A stretch of DNA of 42,219 nt, from positions 1 to 42,219 of the forward strand of contig JAGXFH010000028.1 in the NCBI GenBank assembly GCA_024637315.1, given 5' to 3'. Both the position numbers and the translations under genes were made by a program. The stretch is from Brevirhabdus sp. Its GTDB lineage: Bacteria > Pseudomonadota > Alphaproteobacteria > Rhodobacterales > Rhodobacteraceae. This document shows positions 34,956 to 42,219 of this stretch, piece after piece (the stretch's first letter is position 1; each line of letters opens with the position of its first letter). The notes beneath the pieces were generated by a model that did no database searches, had not been told where the DNA came from, and saw only the letters and a program-made list of their open reading frames with translations.

Positions 34956-35519
34956 TCAAACCCCGCCGCCTGTCAAATGTGCTCCGAAACGCCCCACCGC
35001 GTAGGCGATACCGCCTGCTGCGCCGCCGACGACCAGCATCTCGAGTCCCGCAGGAAAGGCCCTGCGGTCACTGAAGAAAGCCCGCGATGCACCGACGACG
35101 AACAGCGTCGCGGCTGCCAATCCGGCGGCAAGTTCGAAGCGTGGCAATCCGAGAGGCGGCAGGATGTAGGCAAGGAGCGGAACGCATCCCGCCACGATGA
35201 ATCCGGTGAACGTGGCGAAGCCGTGACGTGATGCGTCGCGCAAGCTTGGACGGTTCTTGTTTTTCGATCTTTCGGACGAGACGTTGCTGGCCGCCATCGA
35301 GAGTCCGTCTGCGAACAGACTTGCGAATCCAAGGATCAGAATGGCCTGAGTGGAGAGGGACGCGCCGACGATGCCCGCCACGATGGCGAAGGTCGTGACA
35401 ATTCCGTCGTTGGCACCATAGATCAGTTCCGGAAGGTATCTGCGAATGACCGAAGCGGTGTCGGCATCCGACGGCGCCCGTTCTTCCGAATCGGCTGGTC
35501 TGCGATCGCTGTCGCTCAT
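34956..35519 (-). CDS. VIT1/CCC1-family transporter
   Basis: The 187-residue membrane protein begins with about 25 polar residues, then RRYLPELIYGANDGIVTTFA, the VIT signature with the Asp/Gly motif, GFASLFADGLSMAASNVSSE in helix 2, and further helices at about 100-120, 128-146 and 153-180. VIT/CCC1 proteins move Fe2+ or Mn2+ out of the cytosol. The large cytosolic metal-binding domain seen in plant VIT1 is absent. ATG at 35519 is chosen because the family starts there; more in-frame codons upstream exist. It is convergent with the SpoIIAA-like gene. Substrate is inferred. Confidence 0.87.
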   Translation of the reverse strand: MSDSDRRPADSEERAPSDADTASVIRRYLPELIYGANDGIVTTFAIVAGIVGASLSTQAILILGFASLFADGLSMAASNVSSERSKNKNRPSLRDASRHGFATFTGFIVAGCVPLLAYILPPLGLPRFELAAGLAAATLFVVGASRAFFSDRRAFPAGLEMLVVGGAAGGIAYAVGRFGAHLTGGGV

Positions 35520-35729
35520 GGCTGACCGAACCTTGCTGACGTGAAGCATCCCGCGCGCCGAAAGGCATCCGCACCGACGGTCAACGGAACACTCTCCCGC
35601 AGTCGACGGGATTTCAAAGCTGGTATGAATCGTGACATCATCGTTCGTCCAACGCCTCCGGAAATGCGGAAGTTCCCTTGATGAGGTCAACGCCGTCGCA
35701 GACTTTGACCTCGCGCAACCGGCCGCCTG

Positions 35730-36499
35730 CTATTGGGCCGTGTATCCGCCATCAATCACAAGCTCGGACCCGGTGACGAACTTGGCGTCATTCGATGCAA
35801 GATATGCAACGCCTGCGGCGATATCTTCGGGTTCGCCCACGTGACCGATGGGATGCAATCCGACCAGATGCTTGCGGAACGCCTCTGCACCGTCTTCCGA
35901 GGCTTCGGCCATCGCTTCTACCAGCGGCGTCCAGATAAACCCGGGGTGGACCGAATTGACCCGGATGCCCTCCTTTGCATAGAGCAATGCGTCGGTCTTG
36001 CTCATTTCGCGAACCGCGCCTTTCGAGGCATGGTAGGAGGGATGTCGGGTGCGCCGATGATGCCGTATATCGATGACATGTTAATGATACTGCCGCCGCC
36101 TGCCTTGCGCATATGCGGTATCGCCGCCTTAGTGCAGTAGAAGACGCCGTTCACGTTCACGTCCATGACTTCGCGCCACTCGTCGGCGCTGATCTCGTCG
36201 GTCGGCTTGTTCACACCGGCGATCCCGGCGTTGTTCACGACAACGTCGATTTGGCCAAAATGGTCGGCCACCTCCTTGAATGCGCGCGTGACGTCGGCCT
36301 CGTCTGTCACGTCGAAATGCCAGTATTCGGCAGTGCCGCCGCTTTGCCTGATCGCGTCGCGCACAGCGGTTCCTTCCTTGTCGTCAAGATCTGTCACGGC
36401 CACCTTTGCCCCTTCTTCTGCCAGACGTTGACAGGTGGATTTGCCGATACCCTTTGCGGCACCGGTGACGATACAGGTCATTTCAGCCAAGCGGTTCAT
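35730..36499 (-). pseudogene. Short-chain dehydrogenase with a one-base frameshift
   Basis: The first frame (from ATG 36499, GGAGG before it) encodes MNRLAEMTCIVTGAAKGIGK and continues through VVVNNAGIAGVNKP to INMSSIYGIIGAPDIP, then goes off frame and stops at 36002. The second frame resumes with MSKTDALLYAKEGIRVNSVH and ends FVTGSELVIDGGYTAQ. Adding one C in the CCC run near 36038-36042 (reverse strand) restores the active-site S-Y-H-A-S-K and joins both halves into one protein of about 256 residues. It looks like a 3-hydroxybutyrate- or glucose-dehydrogenase-type SDR. It is either a recent mutation or a sequencing error. Confidence 0.8.
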
Positions 36500-36524
36500 G
36501 GTAACCTCCGTAGTGTGTGGAATT

Positions 36525-37184
36525 TCAAGGATCGAGTGATGGCTGTGCATCCGGGAGAGATGGTGCGCACAGAAAGTCTCCGTAAGACCGGTTCGGCAGG
36601 CGCCCAAGCCTGAGGTCATCGACCGCGTGCGCGGCTGAAATCGGTTCGGCGTCTTCAATCGCGACGGTCATCCATGATTGATTGCTCAACCCCACATGGG
36701 TGATTTCGGCCCGGCAGCTTCCGCGCCGAAACAGCAGGCGCGACTTCCGGACAATCGGCGTCTCGATCGTGGAACCGGGCCATAACAGGGCAGCAAGCAG
36801 ATGCGCAGGCGACAGACCGGCACCGGGTTGCAGACTCTCCGGGAGCGGCAAATGGGCAGTAAACTGGTCGAGCGCGGTAGGCGAAAGAGGAAACGCCTGC
36901 GACATGGCAACCGACCAGTATTGAAGGCCTGCGTGATCGCGACCACGAAGCTTTATTTCCAACCGGCCCCCATCGCGCAATTTGATCAGTGCGTGCGTGG
37001 CATTTTCGCCAAGCAGATAGATATCCGCCCGCTTCTCGGTCCGTTCGGGCTTCCAGTTGCTTTGCAGGACTGAAATCGTCGGCAAAGCCGCAGCCGCGCG
37101 CGACCAGACCCGATACTCGAACCGGTCATCACCGGATGGCGCATCCGGGCTGTTCAGGCGGAGCTCGAACGCAAAGATTGTCAT
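36525..37184 (-). CDS. Hypothetical protein (219 aa)
   Basis: I do not recognise this family with certainty. The protein starts MTIFAFELRLNSPDAP, has a basic centre with RADIYLLGENATHALIKLRD and GRLEIKLRGRDHAGLQYW, and later IVRKSRLLFRRGSCRAEITH. Alternating charged strands of this type recall the CYTH/triphosphate-tunnel fold, but the E-x-E-x-K start is not convincing. The ATG overlaps the preceding gene (ATGA), and the SDR follows 26 bp later on the same strand, so it lies within a small operon. There is no signal peptide and no membrane helix. Confidence 0.7.
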   Translation of the reverse strand: MTIFAFELRLNSPDAPSGDDRFEYRVWSRAAAALPTISVLQSNWKPERTEKRADIYLLGENATHALIKLRDGGRLEIKLRGRDHAGLQYWSVAMSQAFPLSPTALDQFTAHLPLPESLQPGAGLSPAHLLAALLWPGSTIETPIVRKSRLLFRRGSCRAEITHVGLSNQSWMTVAIEDAEPISAAHAVDDLRLGRLPNRSYGDFLCAPSLPDAQPSLDP

Positions 37185-37448
37185 TGCCGTGTTGCCTCCT
37201 TGCCCTGTGACGCGAGGTCCTCGTTCGTGGTGCCAGCCAGTTTGGTCCGGACCAGTGCCGCGATCAGTGCCGGGAACTGATCCCGATCAACCAATTCGGC
37301 AAGGTCTGCCGCCGTTTCCGGCAAACCCAACCGCTCTGCGGCCGAACAGCGGCGACGGCGTATTTTTTCTAAGATCAACACCGATCTCCGCAGAGAAAAG
37401 TTGCCCGTGCCGGTCGATAAGGCGTCTGACAAGTTCGGTTTTCTGCAC
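37181..37448 (-). pseudogene. Endonuclease-like protein with an internal deletion
   Basis: A GTG at 37448 opens VQKTELVRRLIDRHGQLFSA, EIGVDLRKNTPSPLF, which resembles the N-terminus of a helix-hairpin-helix-type hypothetical protein of about 220 residues known from alphaproteobacteria (L-x-x-x-G-I-D-L-x-x-x-T-P-x-P-L-F). After PLF the frame is lost. In another frame the C-terminal end of the same family follows: ERLGLPETAADLAELVDRDQ, then ALIAALVRTKLAG. Roughly 130 middle residues are absent. The stop overlaps the next gene (ATGA). An alternative TTG start at 37501 in the second frame gives no recognisable N-terminus. Confidence 0.5.
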
Positions 37449-37507
37449 GTGTCACCTAGTTTCGATTGATTTGGAAACAGGGTGACGCATCGAGCCCGCA
37501 AGTGTCG

Positions 37508-37525
37508 TTAACGCGCGTTAATGAG
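37508..37525. promoter_or_regulatory. Crp/Fnr-type dyad before the thiolase remnant
   Basis: TTAAC-GCGC-GTTAA followed by TGAG, a symmetric copy of the island's motif. It is centred about 71 bp before the ATG at 37586 and 67 bp before the divergent GTG at 37448, so it could serve both genes. Confidence 0.65.
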
Positions 37526-37585
37526 CCCGACCTGAAGATTGCGCATGGTCCGGCATTACGTCTCAATCACCGAAAGGGAAGTTGG

Positions 37586-37774
37586 ATGCCATCTGCCGAT
37601 GTTGTTCTTTGCCATCCACTGCGCACTCCGATCGGGAAATTCGGCGGTACTCTCAAATCGACACCCGCGCCGGAGCTTGGCGCAACCATCGTCCGCGCCC
37701 TCTTGAAGCAAAGCGGTCTGGCACCGGAAAAGGTCGATACGGCCGTCTTCGGTCAGTCTGGTCTAGAAACTTGA
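37586..37774 (+). pseudogene. phaA: Acetyl-CoA acetyltransferase (thiolase), N-terminal remnant
   Basis: ATG at 37586, with GGGAAG before it, encodes MPSADVVLCHPLRTPIGKFG, then GTLKSTPAPELGATIVRALL and EKVDTAVFGQ. This is the N-terminus of thiolases of the PhaA/AtoB type (R-T-P-I-G-x-F-G-G, E-L-G-A, V-x-x-G-Q). The next residues, SGLET, and a stop break the match just before the region carrying the catalytic Cys. About 330 residues are gone. It was probably the phaA of the island's PHB pathway. What follows (37775-37909) is AT-richer and has no gene. Confidence 0.75.
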
Positions 37775-37909
37775 ATCTAAAGTACTTTCAGACGCACGCA
37801 ACTTCAATTTCCGAATTGGACGAATAAGGCGGGCTTAGCGAAGAGTGCTTACGCTCTCTGTCGAGGTGTTTTCGAAGGCCGATCATAGATAACAAGGAGA
37901 GGGGCAAAA

Positions 37910-38050
37910 ATGGTCGTTGTGTCTCACTCACAAGAAACGCTATGCCTCATAAATGACGGAAGGCGAATTAAAACACCTTCCATTATATCAGGAATGATTG
38001 TCCAAAATGTAGATCCGGAAGAGAAAACGGATCAAGGGCGAGTTGCCTGA
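37910..38050 (+). CDS. Small hypothetical protein (46 aa)
   Basis: ATG at 37910 follows a very good ribosome-binding site (AAGGAGAGGGG, 5-6 bp). The peptide starts MVVVSHSQETLCLINDGRRI and continues with KTPSIISGMIVQNVDPEEKT. There is no signal peptide and no recognised family. The low GC content compared with neighbours suggests a foreign or recently joined segment. It lies 80 bp before the cfa-type gene and could be co-transcribed with it. Confidence 0.45.
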   Translation: MVVVSHSQETLCLINDGRRIKTPSIISGMIVQNVDPEEKTDQGRVA

Positions 38051-38129
38051 GTGCTAAGCCGCCCTGAGCTGCGCATTTCGGACGTCTGCAAGGGACCGAA
38101 TGTCCAGGGCATCAAGGGAGAAAAATCTT

Positions 38130-39419
38130 ATGTGGAAAGCCGTTTTGGACAGGGCCTTGCGCCAATTGATTGTCACCGGCTCGCTCGGGGTCACATGGCC
38201 GAACAAAACAGTTACCGTCTATGGCAAAACCGACAGTATTGCCCCAGATCCCACAATTAACGTAACGATTATAGATCCTGCCTTGCCGCGCCGACTTGTC
38301 CTCAGCCCTGACATGGCGCTCGGCAATGCCTATACGGATGGTCAGCTCACTTTAAAAAATGACGATCTGGAAGGGTTCTTGTCTTTGCTGCTGCGCAATC
38401 GTCAGCTCGGACATACCACGCTGCTGATGGATGCAGTCCGAAAAGGATCGAACCCACTGCAGCACACTCTCGCACGCAACCCGCTGCGCAAATCACGCAA
38501 AAACGCGGCCCATCACTATGACCTGTCGTCGGAGCTTTACGACCTTTTCCTTGACGCGGACCGGCAATATTCCTGCGCTTATTTCTCTGAGCCGGAGATG
38601 ACCCTGGATGCCGCGCAAGAGGCCAAGAAACACCATATTGCCCGCAAGCTTTGCATCCGGCCCGGTGATCGGATCCTCGACATTGGCTGTGGCTGGGGCG
38701 GCATGGCACTGACGCTGGCCAAGGACTACGGCGCCACTGTCGTCGGCGTCACTCTGTCCGAAGAACAGCTTCGGATGGCCCGGGCACGGGTGCAGGCCGC
38801 AGGAATGTCAGACCGGATCGAAATCTGCCTTCAGGATTACAGGGACATCAAAGGGCCTTTTGAGCGCATCGTCTCGGTCGGTATGTTTGAGCATGTGGGC
38901 GCACCGCATTTTCGGGAATACTTTGCCAAGGTTCAAGATCTGCTGACGCCGGACGGTGTTGCCCTCATCCATACCATCGGGACAGCGACACCACCGCGGG
39001 CCACGAGTGCATGGATCCGTGCCAATATCTTTCCGGGCGGGTATCTGCCCGCGATGTCCGAGATCCAGCGTGCGATTGAGAAAAGTCGTCTGATCACCAC
39101 GGACGTAGAGGTACTACGACTTCATTACGCTCGCACCCTCAACCACTGGCGCAAAAGATTCGAGGCGCAAGCGGACGAGGCCCGCTCGCTTTACGACGAC
39201 CGTTTCGTGCGGATGTGGCGCTATTATCTGATTGCCTCGGAACGATCATTCATCGATGAGCAGCTGGTGGTTTTCCAGTTCCAGCTCGCCCGTGACAAGA
39301 TGGCGGTGGCATTGACGCGGGATTATTTGTATCCGACCGCTGAAAAACGGACGTCTGTCGAACCAGAGAATCGCAGCGTCGCAAGCAAAGCGCTCGGCTC
39401 AACAATCGAACCGGCGTAG
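38130..39419 (+). CDS. cfa: Cyclopropane-fatty-acyl-phospholipid synthase family
   Basis: This 429-residue SAM-dependent methyltransferase modifies unsaturated acyl chains of membrane phospholipids. The middle part has AAHHYDLSSELYDLFLDADR, QYSCAYF, the SAM site ILDIGCGWGGMALTLAKDYG, GVTLSEEQ, and RIVSVGMFEHVGAPHFREYF; then IFPGGYLPAMSEIQRAIEKS and HYARTLNHWRKRF. All are typical of CfaA. The N-terminal 130 residues form the usual extra domain. ATG at 38130 (MWKAVLDRALRQLIVTG), with AAGGGAG upstream, is preferred over ATG 38100. Cyclopropanation protects membranes under acid, low-oxygen or starvation stress. Confidence 0.93.
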   Translation: MWKAVLDRALRQLIVTGSLGVTWPNKTVTVYGKTDSIAPDPTINVTIIDPALPRRLVLSPDMALGNAYTDGQLTLKNDDLEGFLSLLLRNRQLGHTTLLMDAVRKGSNPLQHTLARNPLRKSRKNAAHHYDLSSELYDLFLDADRQYSCAYFSEPEMTLDAAQEAKKHHIARKLCIRPGDRILDIGCGWGGMALTLAKDYGATVVGVTLSEEQLRMARARVQAAGMSDRIEICLQDYRDIKGPFERIVSVGMFEHVGAPHFREYFAKVQDLLTPDGVALIHTIGTATPPRATSAWIRANIFPGGYLPAMSEIQRAIEKSRLITTDVEVLRLHYARTLNHWRKRFEAQADEARSLYDDRFVRMWRYYLIASERSFIDEQLVVFQFQLARDKMAVALTRDYLYPTAEKRTSVEPENRSVASKALGSTIEPA

Positions 39420-39785
39420 GCACGCGCGTTCACCTACCGCTTGGCCAGCGTGCAGATCAAACTTTGGGGCATTGCCAAGTTGTTCAGTGCAGCTGACTTC
39501 GCTACAGGGCGGTGTATGAAAATTTAGCGCTGTTTTAAACATTATATTCAGAAGTGGTCCCAGTTTTTCGACCATTTTGCAGCCTTGCTAAGATGGATCG
39601 GGATGTCAATTCACCACAGCCCACTCCGGGATCGTGAAGCGCTACCAATACGTGGGCAAACATCGGAACGACCTGGGGGCAGCACAGGGACCGGCCGGAA
39701 CCGGCTAGGATCGGGAACTTAAGCTCTCGGCAGGTGCTGTCAGACAGATTCTAACCCCTCTCGTCAAGGGCGGTAAGCTTGCGCT
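39420..39785. other. Gene-free stretch with an IS-end-like sequence
   Basis: No gene can be supported here. It contains 39555-39605, which resembles the IS end at 1561-1611, and otherwise short broken frames. Confidence 0.5.
39555..39605 (-). mobile_element. IS3-type end remnant, related to 1561-1611
   Basis: Over about 50 bp both sites share TGGTCC, TTCGACCA, TTGCAGCC, GCTAAG and TGGATC in the same order and spacing, with roughly three of four bases equal by eye. At the other site this sequence lies just behind an integrase stop codon, so here it is probably the end of a related, mostly lost element. Confidence 0.45.
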
Positions 39786-39950
39786 CTATGCCGAGCAGAG
39801 ACTGCGCCATTCAGCAAGAGCGGCGGCGCGCTTCTTGTCAGCAGCGCCGATTACTTCCGAAATCAGATAACCCAAACCAAAGGCCCGGAACACGATCCAG
39901 AATAGACCGCCAGAGGTATGCGCCGCCTCGTGCCAATCAGAAAAAAGGTT
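39786..39950 (-). pseudogene. Unrecognised membrane-protein fragment
   Basis: A reverse-strand frame without a start reads DWHEAAHTSGGLFWIVFRAF, then GLGYLISEVIGAADKKRAAA and EWRSLCSA with a stop at 39786. One hydrophobic segment is visible, followed by a charged tail, which looks like the C-terminus of a small membrane protein. An in-frame TGA blocks it upstream. I do not recognise the family and it may be a chance frame. Confidence 0.3.
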
Positions 39951-40056
39951 TCACTCATAATCAGTCAATTTCGAAGCCGGAAGTTTAGTTCCGTTGCTCC
40001 TGAAAGAAACATTCGCTTGTGCCGGAACAATTTGTTTTCCATGATGTTCACCGATA

Positions 40057-41340
40057 ATGGATAAACGAAAACATCAAGATACCCAATTAAAGCGAAGCGT
40101 TGGGCTTTGGCAGCTCGTGTTCTACGGTTCCGGCACCATTCTTGGTGCAGGGATTTTTGTGGTCATCGGTGAGGTTCTGGGTGAAGCGGGCCGCCTCACG
40201 CCGTTGGCCTATGGCCTTGCCGCCATCGTAGCAATCACTTCTGCGCTGTCTTTCGCAGAGATGGGGGCACGTATCCCAACTGCCGGCGGCCCCATCGACT
40301 ATCTTGAATGCGCTTTCAATCTGCGCTGGCTCGGCTCCGGGGCCGGTTGGGCGCTGATCGTGGCCAATACGGTATCGGCCGCCACAATCGTCACAGGCTT
40401 TGTAGCCTACCTCAACAGCTTTGCGTCCGTCCCCGACTGGATCGCGACAGTAGTCCTCGTCTTCGCGCTTGGCGGGGTTGCAATCGCGGGGATGAAGCAA
40501 AGCGCATGGTTGATGACCTTAACCACTATCATCGGTATTGCGGCATTGCTTGCCGTGCTGTGGGCTTTGCGCAGCGCCTTGGTTGCAGCACCGGCGGAAA
40601 TACTTGCCGGGCTCGGACTTGGACCGGTTGCCACCAGCGAGACCGACAGCGTGGTGGGTTCGTCCACAGCCGGCGGTTTTGGCATGCTTTTCGCGGGGGC
40701 GATCCTTGCAGTTTATTCTTTCATTGGCTTTGGCGACATGGTGCAGACGGCCGAAGAGGTGCGTGATGTGAAACGCGCCCTTCCGCGAGCCATGATGATC
40801 TCGCTTGCCATCGTGTTTGCCTTCTACATCCTGATCGCCATGTCATTGGTCGGCACGGGCCAGTTCGAAACCATCGCCCAAGCATCGGCACCGCTGGTGA
40901 AAGCGGTGCAGCTATATGGTTGGCCAGGTTTGCCCATCGCCATCGCAAGCCTTTTCGTGATCGTGAACGGGGCGTTGACACAGATCATCGCCGCGTCGCG
41001 ATTGCTATTCGACATCTCCCGTGACGACCGTGGTGCCCCCGATATATTCGCGCGCATCAATGCCAAGACCGGCACGCCAATTCCGGCAACGCTTGTGATT
41101 GCTGGAACGGTACTAACCCTGGCCTTGCTCGTGCCTTTGAAACCGCTCGCCGAAATGACGAGTTTCGCGATCCTGATCGTGTTCGTGGGCGTGAATCTGT
41201 CCCTGATCCGCATGAAGCGCGACAGCCAACCAGACGACGTTCCTAATATTTACTTTTGGGTTCCGGTGGTCGGTGCCATCGTTGCCACCGCCGCGCTGGT
41301 TGGCCAAATTGTTCAATTTGCCGTCGGCGGATCAGGCTGA
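40057..41340 (+). CDS. APC-family amino-acid permease
   Basis: The 427-residue inner-membrane protein has about 12 helices. The start LKRSVGLWQLVFYGSGTILG and AGIFVVIGEV carries the G-x-x-x-G-A-G-I-F substrate loop of the APC superfamily; FAEMGARIPTAGGPIDYLEC and FIGFGDMVQTAEEVRDVKRA are also typical (E-E-V-x-x-P/K-x-x-x-P-R). It resembles basic amino-acid or polyamine permeases. The ATG at 40057 has only a weak ribosome-binding site. Because arginine catabolism is encoded in the same segment, uptake of a basic amino acid is possible, but there is no direct evidence of substrate. Confidence 0.87.
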   Translation: MDKRKHQDTQLKRSVGLWQLVFYGSGTILGAGIFVVIGEVLGEAGRLTPLAYGLAAIVAITSALSFAEMGARIPTAGGPIDYLECAFNLRWLGSGAGWALIVANTVSAATIVTGFVAYLNSFASVPDWIATVVLVFALGGVAIAGMKQSAWLMTLTTIIGIAALLAVLWALRSALVAAPAEILAGLGLGPVATSETDSVVGSSTAGGFGMLFAGAILAVYSFIGFGDMVQTAEEVRDVKRALPRAMMISLAIVFAFYILIAMSLVGTGQFETIAQASAPLVKAVQLYGWPGLPIAIASLFVIVNGALTQIIAASRLLFDISRDDRGAPDIFARINAKTGTPIPATLVIAGTVLTLALLVPLKPLAEMTSFAILIVFVGVNLSLIRMKRDSQPDDVPNIYFWVPVVGAIVATAALVGQIVQFAVGGSG

Positions 41341-41380
41341 AGAGCGCTGCCATCTTTGAACGCAGAAGGCGATCTCGAGT

Positions 41381-41632
41381 GGCCTTGTTGCACGGGTCAT
41401 CGGTTGGGTTGAGATTGCCCTTACCCGTAGTTTCGGTCAAGCGACGCCCTTGAACTTGGCGCGGCCAAGTCCGGCCATTTTGTTGAGGATGTAAGTGCCG
41501 ATCTTGGCCTCCAACTTTTGGTTGGGAAAGCTGCGCGCTTTCAGTCTGGGGCCGATGACCATCTTCCAACGGCCCATTTGGGTTTCTCCGCGGCTGCGCT
41601 GATTGTATCCGCTGATGGTGTTGTCACGTTAA
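41381..41632 (-). mobile_element. IS5-type element, 3' part with transposase C-terminus
   Basis: From about 41632 down to the stop at 41437 the reverse strand reads ISGYNQRSRGETQMGRWKMV, then IGPRLKARSFPNQK and TYILNKMAGLGRAKFKGVA. This is the C-terminus of an IS5-family DDE transposase (R-S-R-x-E-T-x-x-x-R-W-K..G-x-x-L-x-x-R, N-x-M-x-x-L-G-R). GGCCTTGTTGCA at 41381 resembles the terminal repeat common in this family. The N-terminal two thirds are missing; the sequence changes near 41633 to IS6 material. Confidence 0.65.
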
Positions 41633-41668
41633 CTCGCCGAGTTTGCAAATTGGCATGCCAGTCGTGGA

Positions 41669-41896
41669 TCAGGCGACATTGGCTGCTAACTTCCAGGCGT
41701 CGAATGCTTCGAGCCGATGGTAACGGATCGTGAGGGCGGAGCGGCGGCGGGCTGGTACGGAGAAGGAATTGCAGGTTGTGGACTGCATGGAAACAAAGCG
41801 TTGTAATCCACCCGGCGATCGGAAGCCTTGCATTACCCGCTCTCGTTTTCGGAAGGGCAAGCGGCTGTTCTCGGCGCGGTTATTGAGATGGGGTGG
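41669..41896 (-). mobile_element. IS6-family transposase, C-terminal remnant
   Basis: The reverse strand reads NNRAENSRLPFRKRERVMQG, then FRSPGGLQRFVSMQSTTCNS and HRLEAFDAWKLAANVA with a stop at 41669. N-R-A-E-N-S-H-x-P-x-R-x-R-E-R-x-M is the hallmark end of IS6-family transposases. About 75 codons remain. It is cut near 41896 by an IS110 end. Confidence 0.75.
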
Positions 41897-41972
41897 TTGC
41901 CGTCCTCCCTAAACGGCATCGCAATGTGCCAGAATTGTGGTTTCCAACGCCATGAGAAGGAAAGGACGGCAA

Positions 41973-42080
41973 ATGAAAGATACAATGATAGGAGTGGACC
42001 TGGCAAAGAACGTTTTCCAGCTTCACGCGGCCAGCATGACCGGGCAGTTGAACCCGCCGTCAGGCATCGTCAAGTTGTGA
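41973..42080 (+). pseudogene. IS110-family transposase, N-terminal fragment
   Basis: ATG at 41973, with AAGGACGG before it, encodes MKDTMIGVDLAKNVFQLHAA, then SMTGQL and unrelated residues to a stop at 42080. I-G-V-D-L-A-K-x-x-F-Q-L-H is the DEDD-domain start of IS110 transposases. The match ends after about 27 codons near 42050, where IS6-type sequence takes over, so an IS6 element probably inserted here. Confidence 0.7.
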
Positions 42081-42106
42081 CATCTCAAAAGCCGGTACGT
42101 GGGCGC

Positions 42107-42219
42107 ATGACCAAACCAAAGCAATCTGGTGCCTTTTCTGGCCATCGTTTTCCTCCTGAAATCATCGGATACGCTGTCTGGGCTTATTACAGGTTTTCCT
42201 TGAGCTTGCGTGATGTCGA
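42107..42219 (+). CDS. IS6-family transposase, N-terminal part (cut by window end)
   Basis: ATG at 42107 opens MTKPKQSGAFSGHRFPPEII, then GYAVWAYYRFSLSLRDVE and continues beyond the window. H-R-F-P-x-E-I-I-x-x-A-V-W-x-Y-x-R-F-x-L-S-x-R-D-V-E is the conserved start of IS6-family transposases. It runs opposite to the C-terminal remnant at 41669 and so is a different copy or an inverted part. Confidence 0.75.
   Translation, partial: MTKPKQSGAFSGHRFPPEIIGYAVWAYYRFSLSLRDV

Noticed and set aside
35676-35692. TTGATGAGGTCAA as an FNR-like site
   Set aside because: The half-sites are separated by 5 instead of 6 bases (TTGA-N5-TCAA), and it lies at the 3' side of the SDR rather than at a promoter.

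Overview
The window looks like a 42-kb accessory region from a GC-rich alphaproteobacterium, most likely of the Rhodobacteraceae type. The evidence is codon use, the class I PHA genes, the QseB/QseC-type regulators and the flavin-reductase operon. No rRNA, tRNA or CRISPR array was seen. Everything is read by eye from the sequence; no database search was run.

Region 1 (1-2.36 kb) is mobile-element debris: the 3' end of an IS1380-type transposase sitting in an EamA permease gene, a possible small gene behind an FNR-like box, an IS3-type integrase tail, and the front of a serine-recombinase module. Region 2 (2.36-10.56 kb) is a coherent membrane redox operon. A divergent two-component system faces two paralogous periplasmic PepSY-like proteins, a ferric-reductase-like flavocytochrome, a DUF2271 protein, a PepSY/flavodoxin/reductase fusion and ApbE. 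It ends in the first 48 codons of a heavy-metal P-type ATPase, cut off by Tn3 and IS66 remnants. Region 3 (10.56-11.9 kb) is more debris, including a broken RES-domain gene.

Region 4 (11.9-37.8 kb) is the core: an energy-conservation island for low oxygen. It encodes a YfcC-type carrier with arginine deiminase, ornithine carbamoyltransferase and carbamate kinase (ATP from arginine); a hemerythrin; a Crp/Fnr regulator without N-terminal iron-sulfur cysteines; a CBS-pair protein; a P2-type cation ATPase; acetoacetyl-CoA reductase, PHA synthase, phosphotransacetylase and acetate kinase (PHB storage and ATP from acetyl-phosphate); a full nine-gene N-ATPase (atpDCQRBEFAG, reverse strand) with a sodium-type c-subunit; and a phasin, a coiled-coil protein, a SpoIIAA-like protein and a VIT-family transporter. 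The most notable signal is a dyad of the form TTRAC-N4-GTTAATGC, or a clear variant, placed 65-95 bp before the arc operon, the cation ATPase operon, the N-ATPase operon, the phasin and a thiolase remnant. An FNR-like version precedes the regulator gene itself. This suggests one dedicated regulon.

The right part of the island is decaying: the acetoacetyl-CoA reductase lacks part of its Rossmann loop, an SDR has a one-base frameshift, an endonuclease-like gene has lost its middle, and a thiolase is cut after about 58 codons. Region 5 (37.8-42.2 kb) holds a small ORF, a cyclopropane-fatty-acyl-phospholipid synthase, an APC-family permease and a mosaic of IS5, IS6 and IS110 pieces. A short IS-end-like sequence occurs in the same orientation at both flanks (1.56 and 39.56 kb), so transposition or recombination probably shaped the segment.
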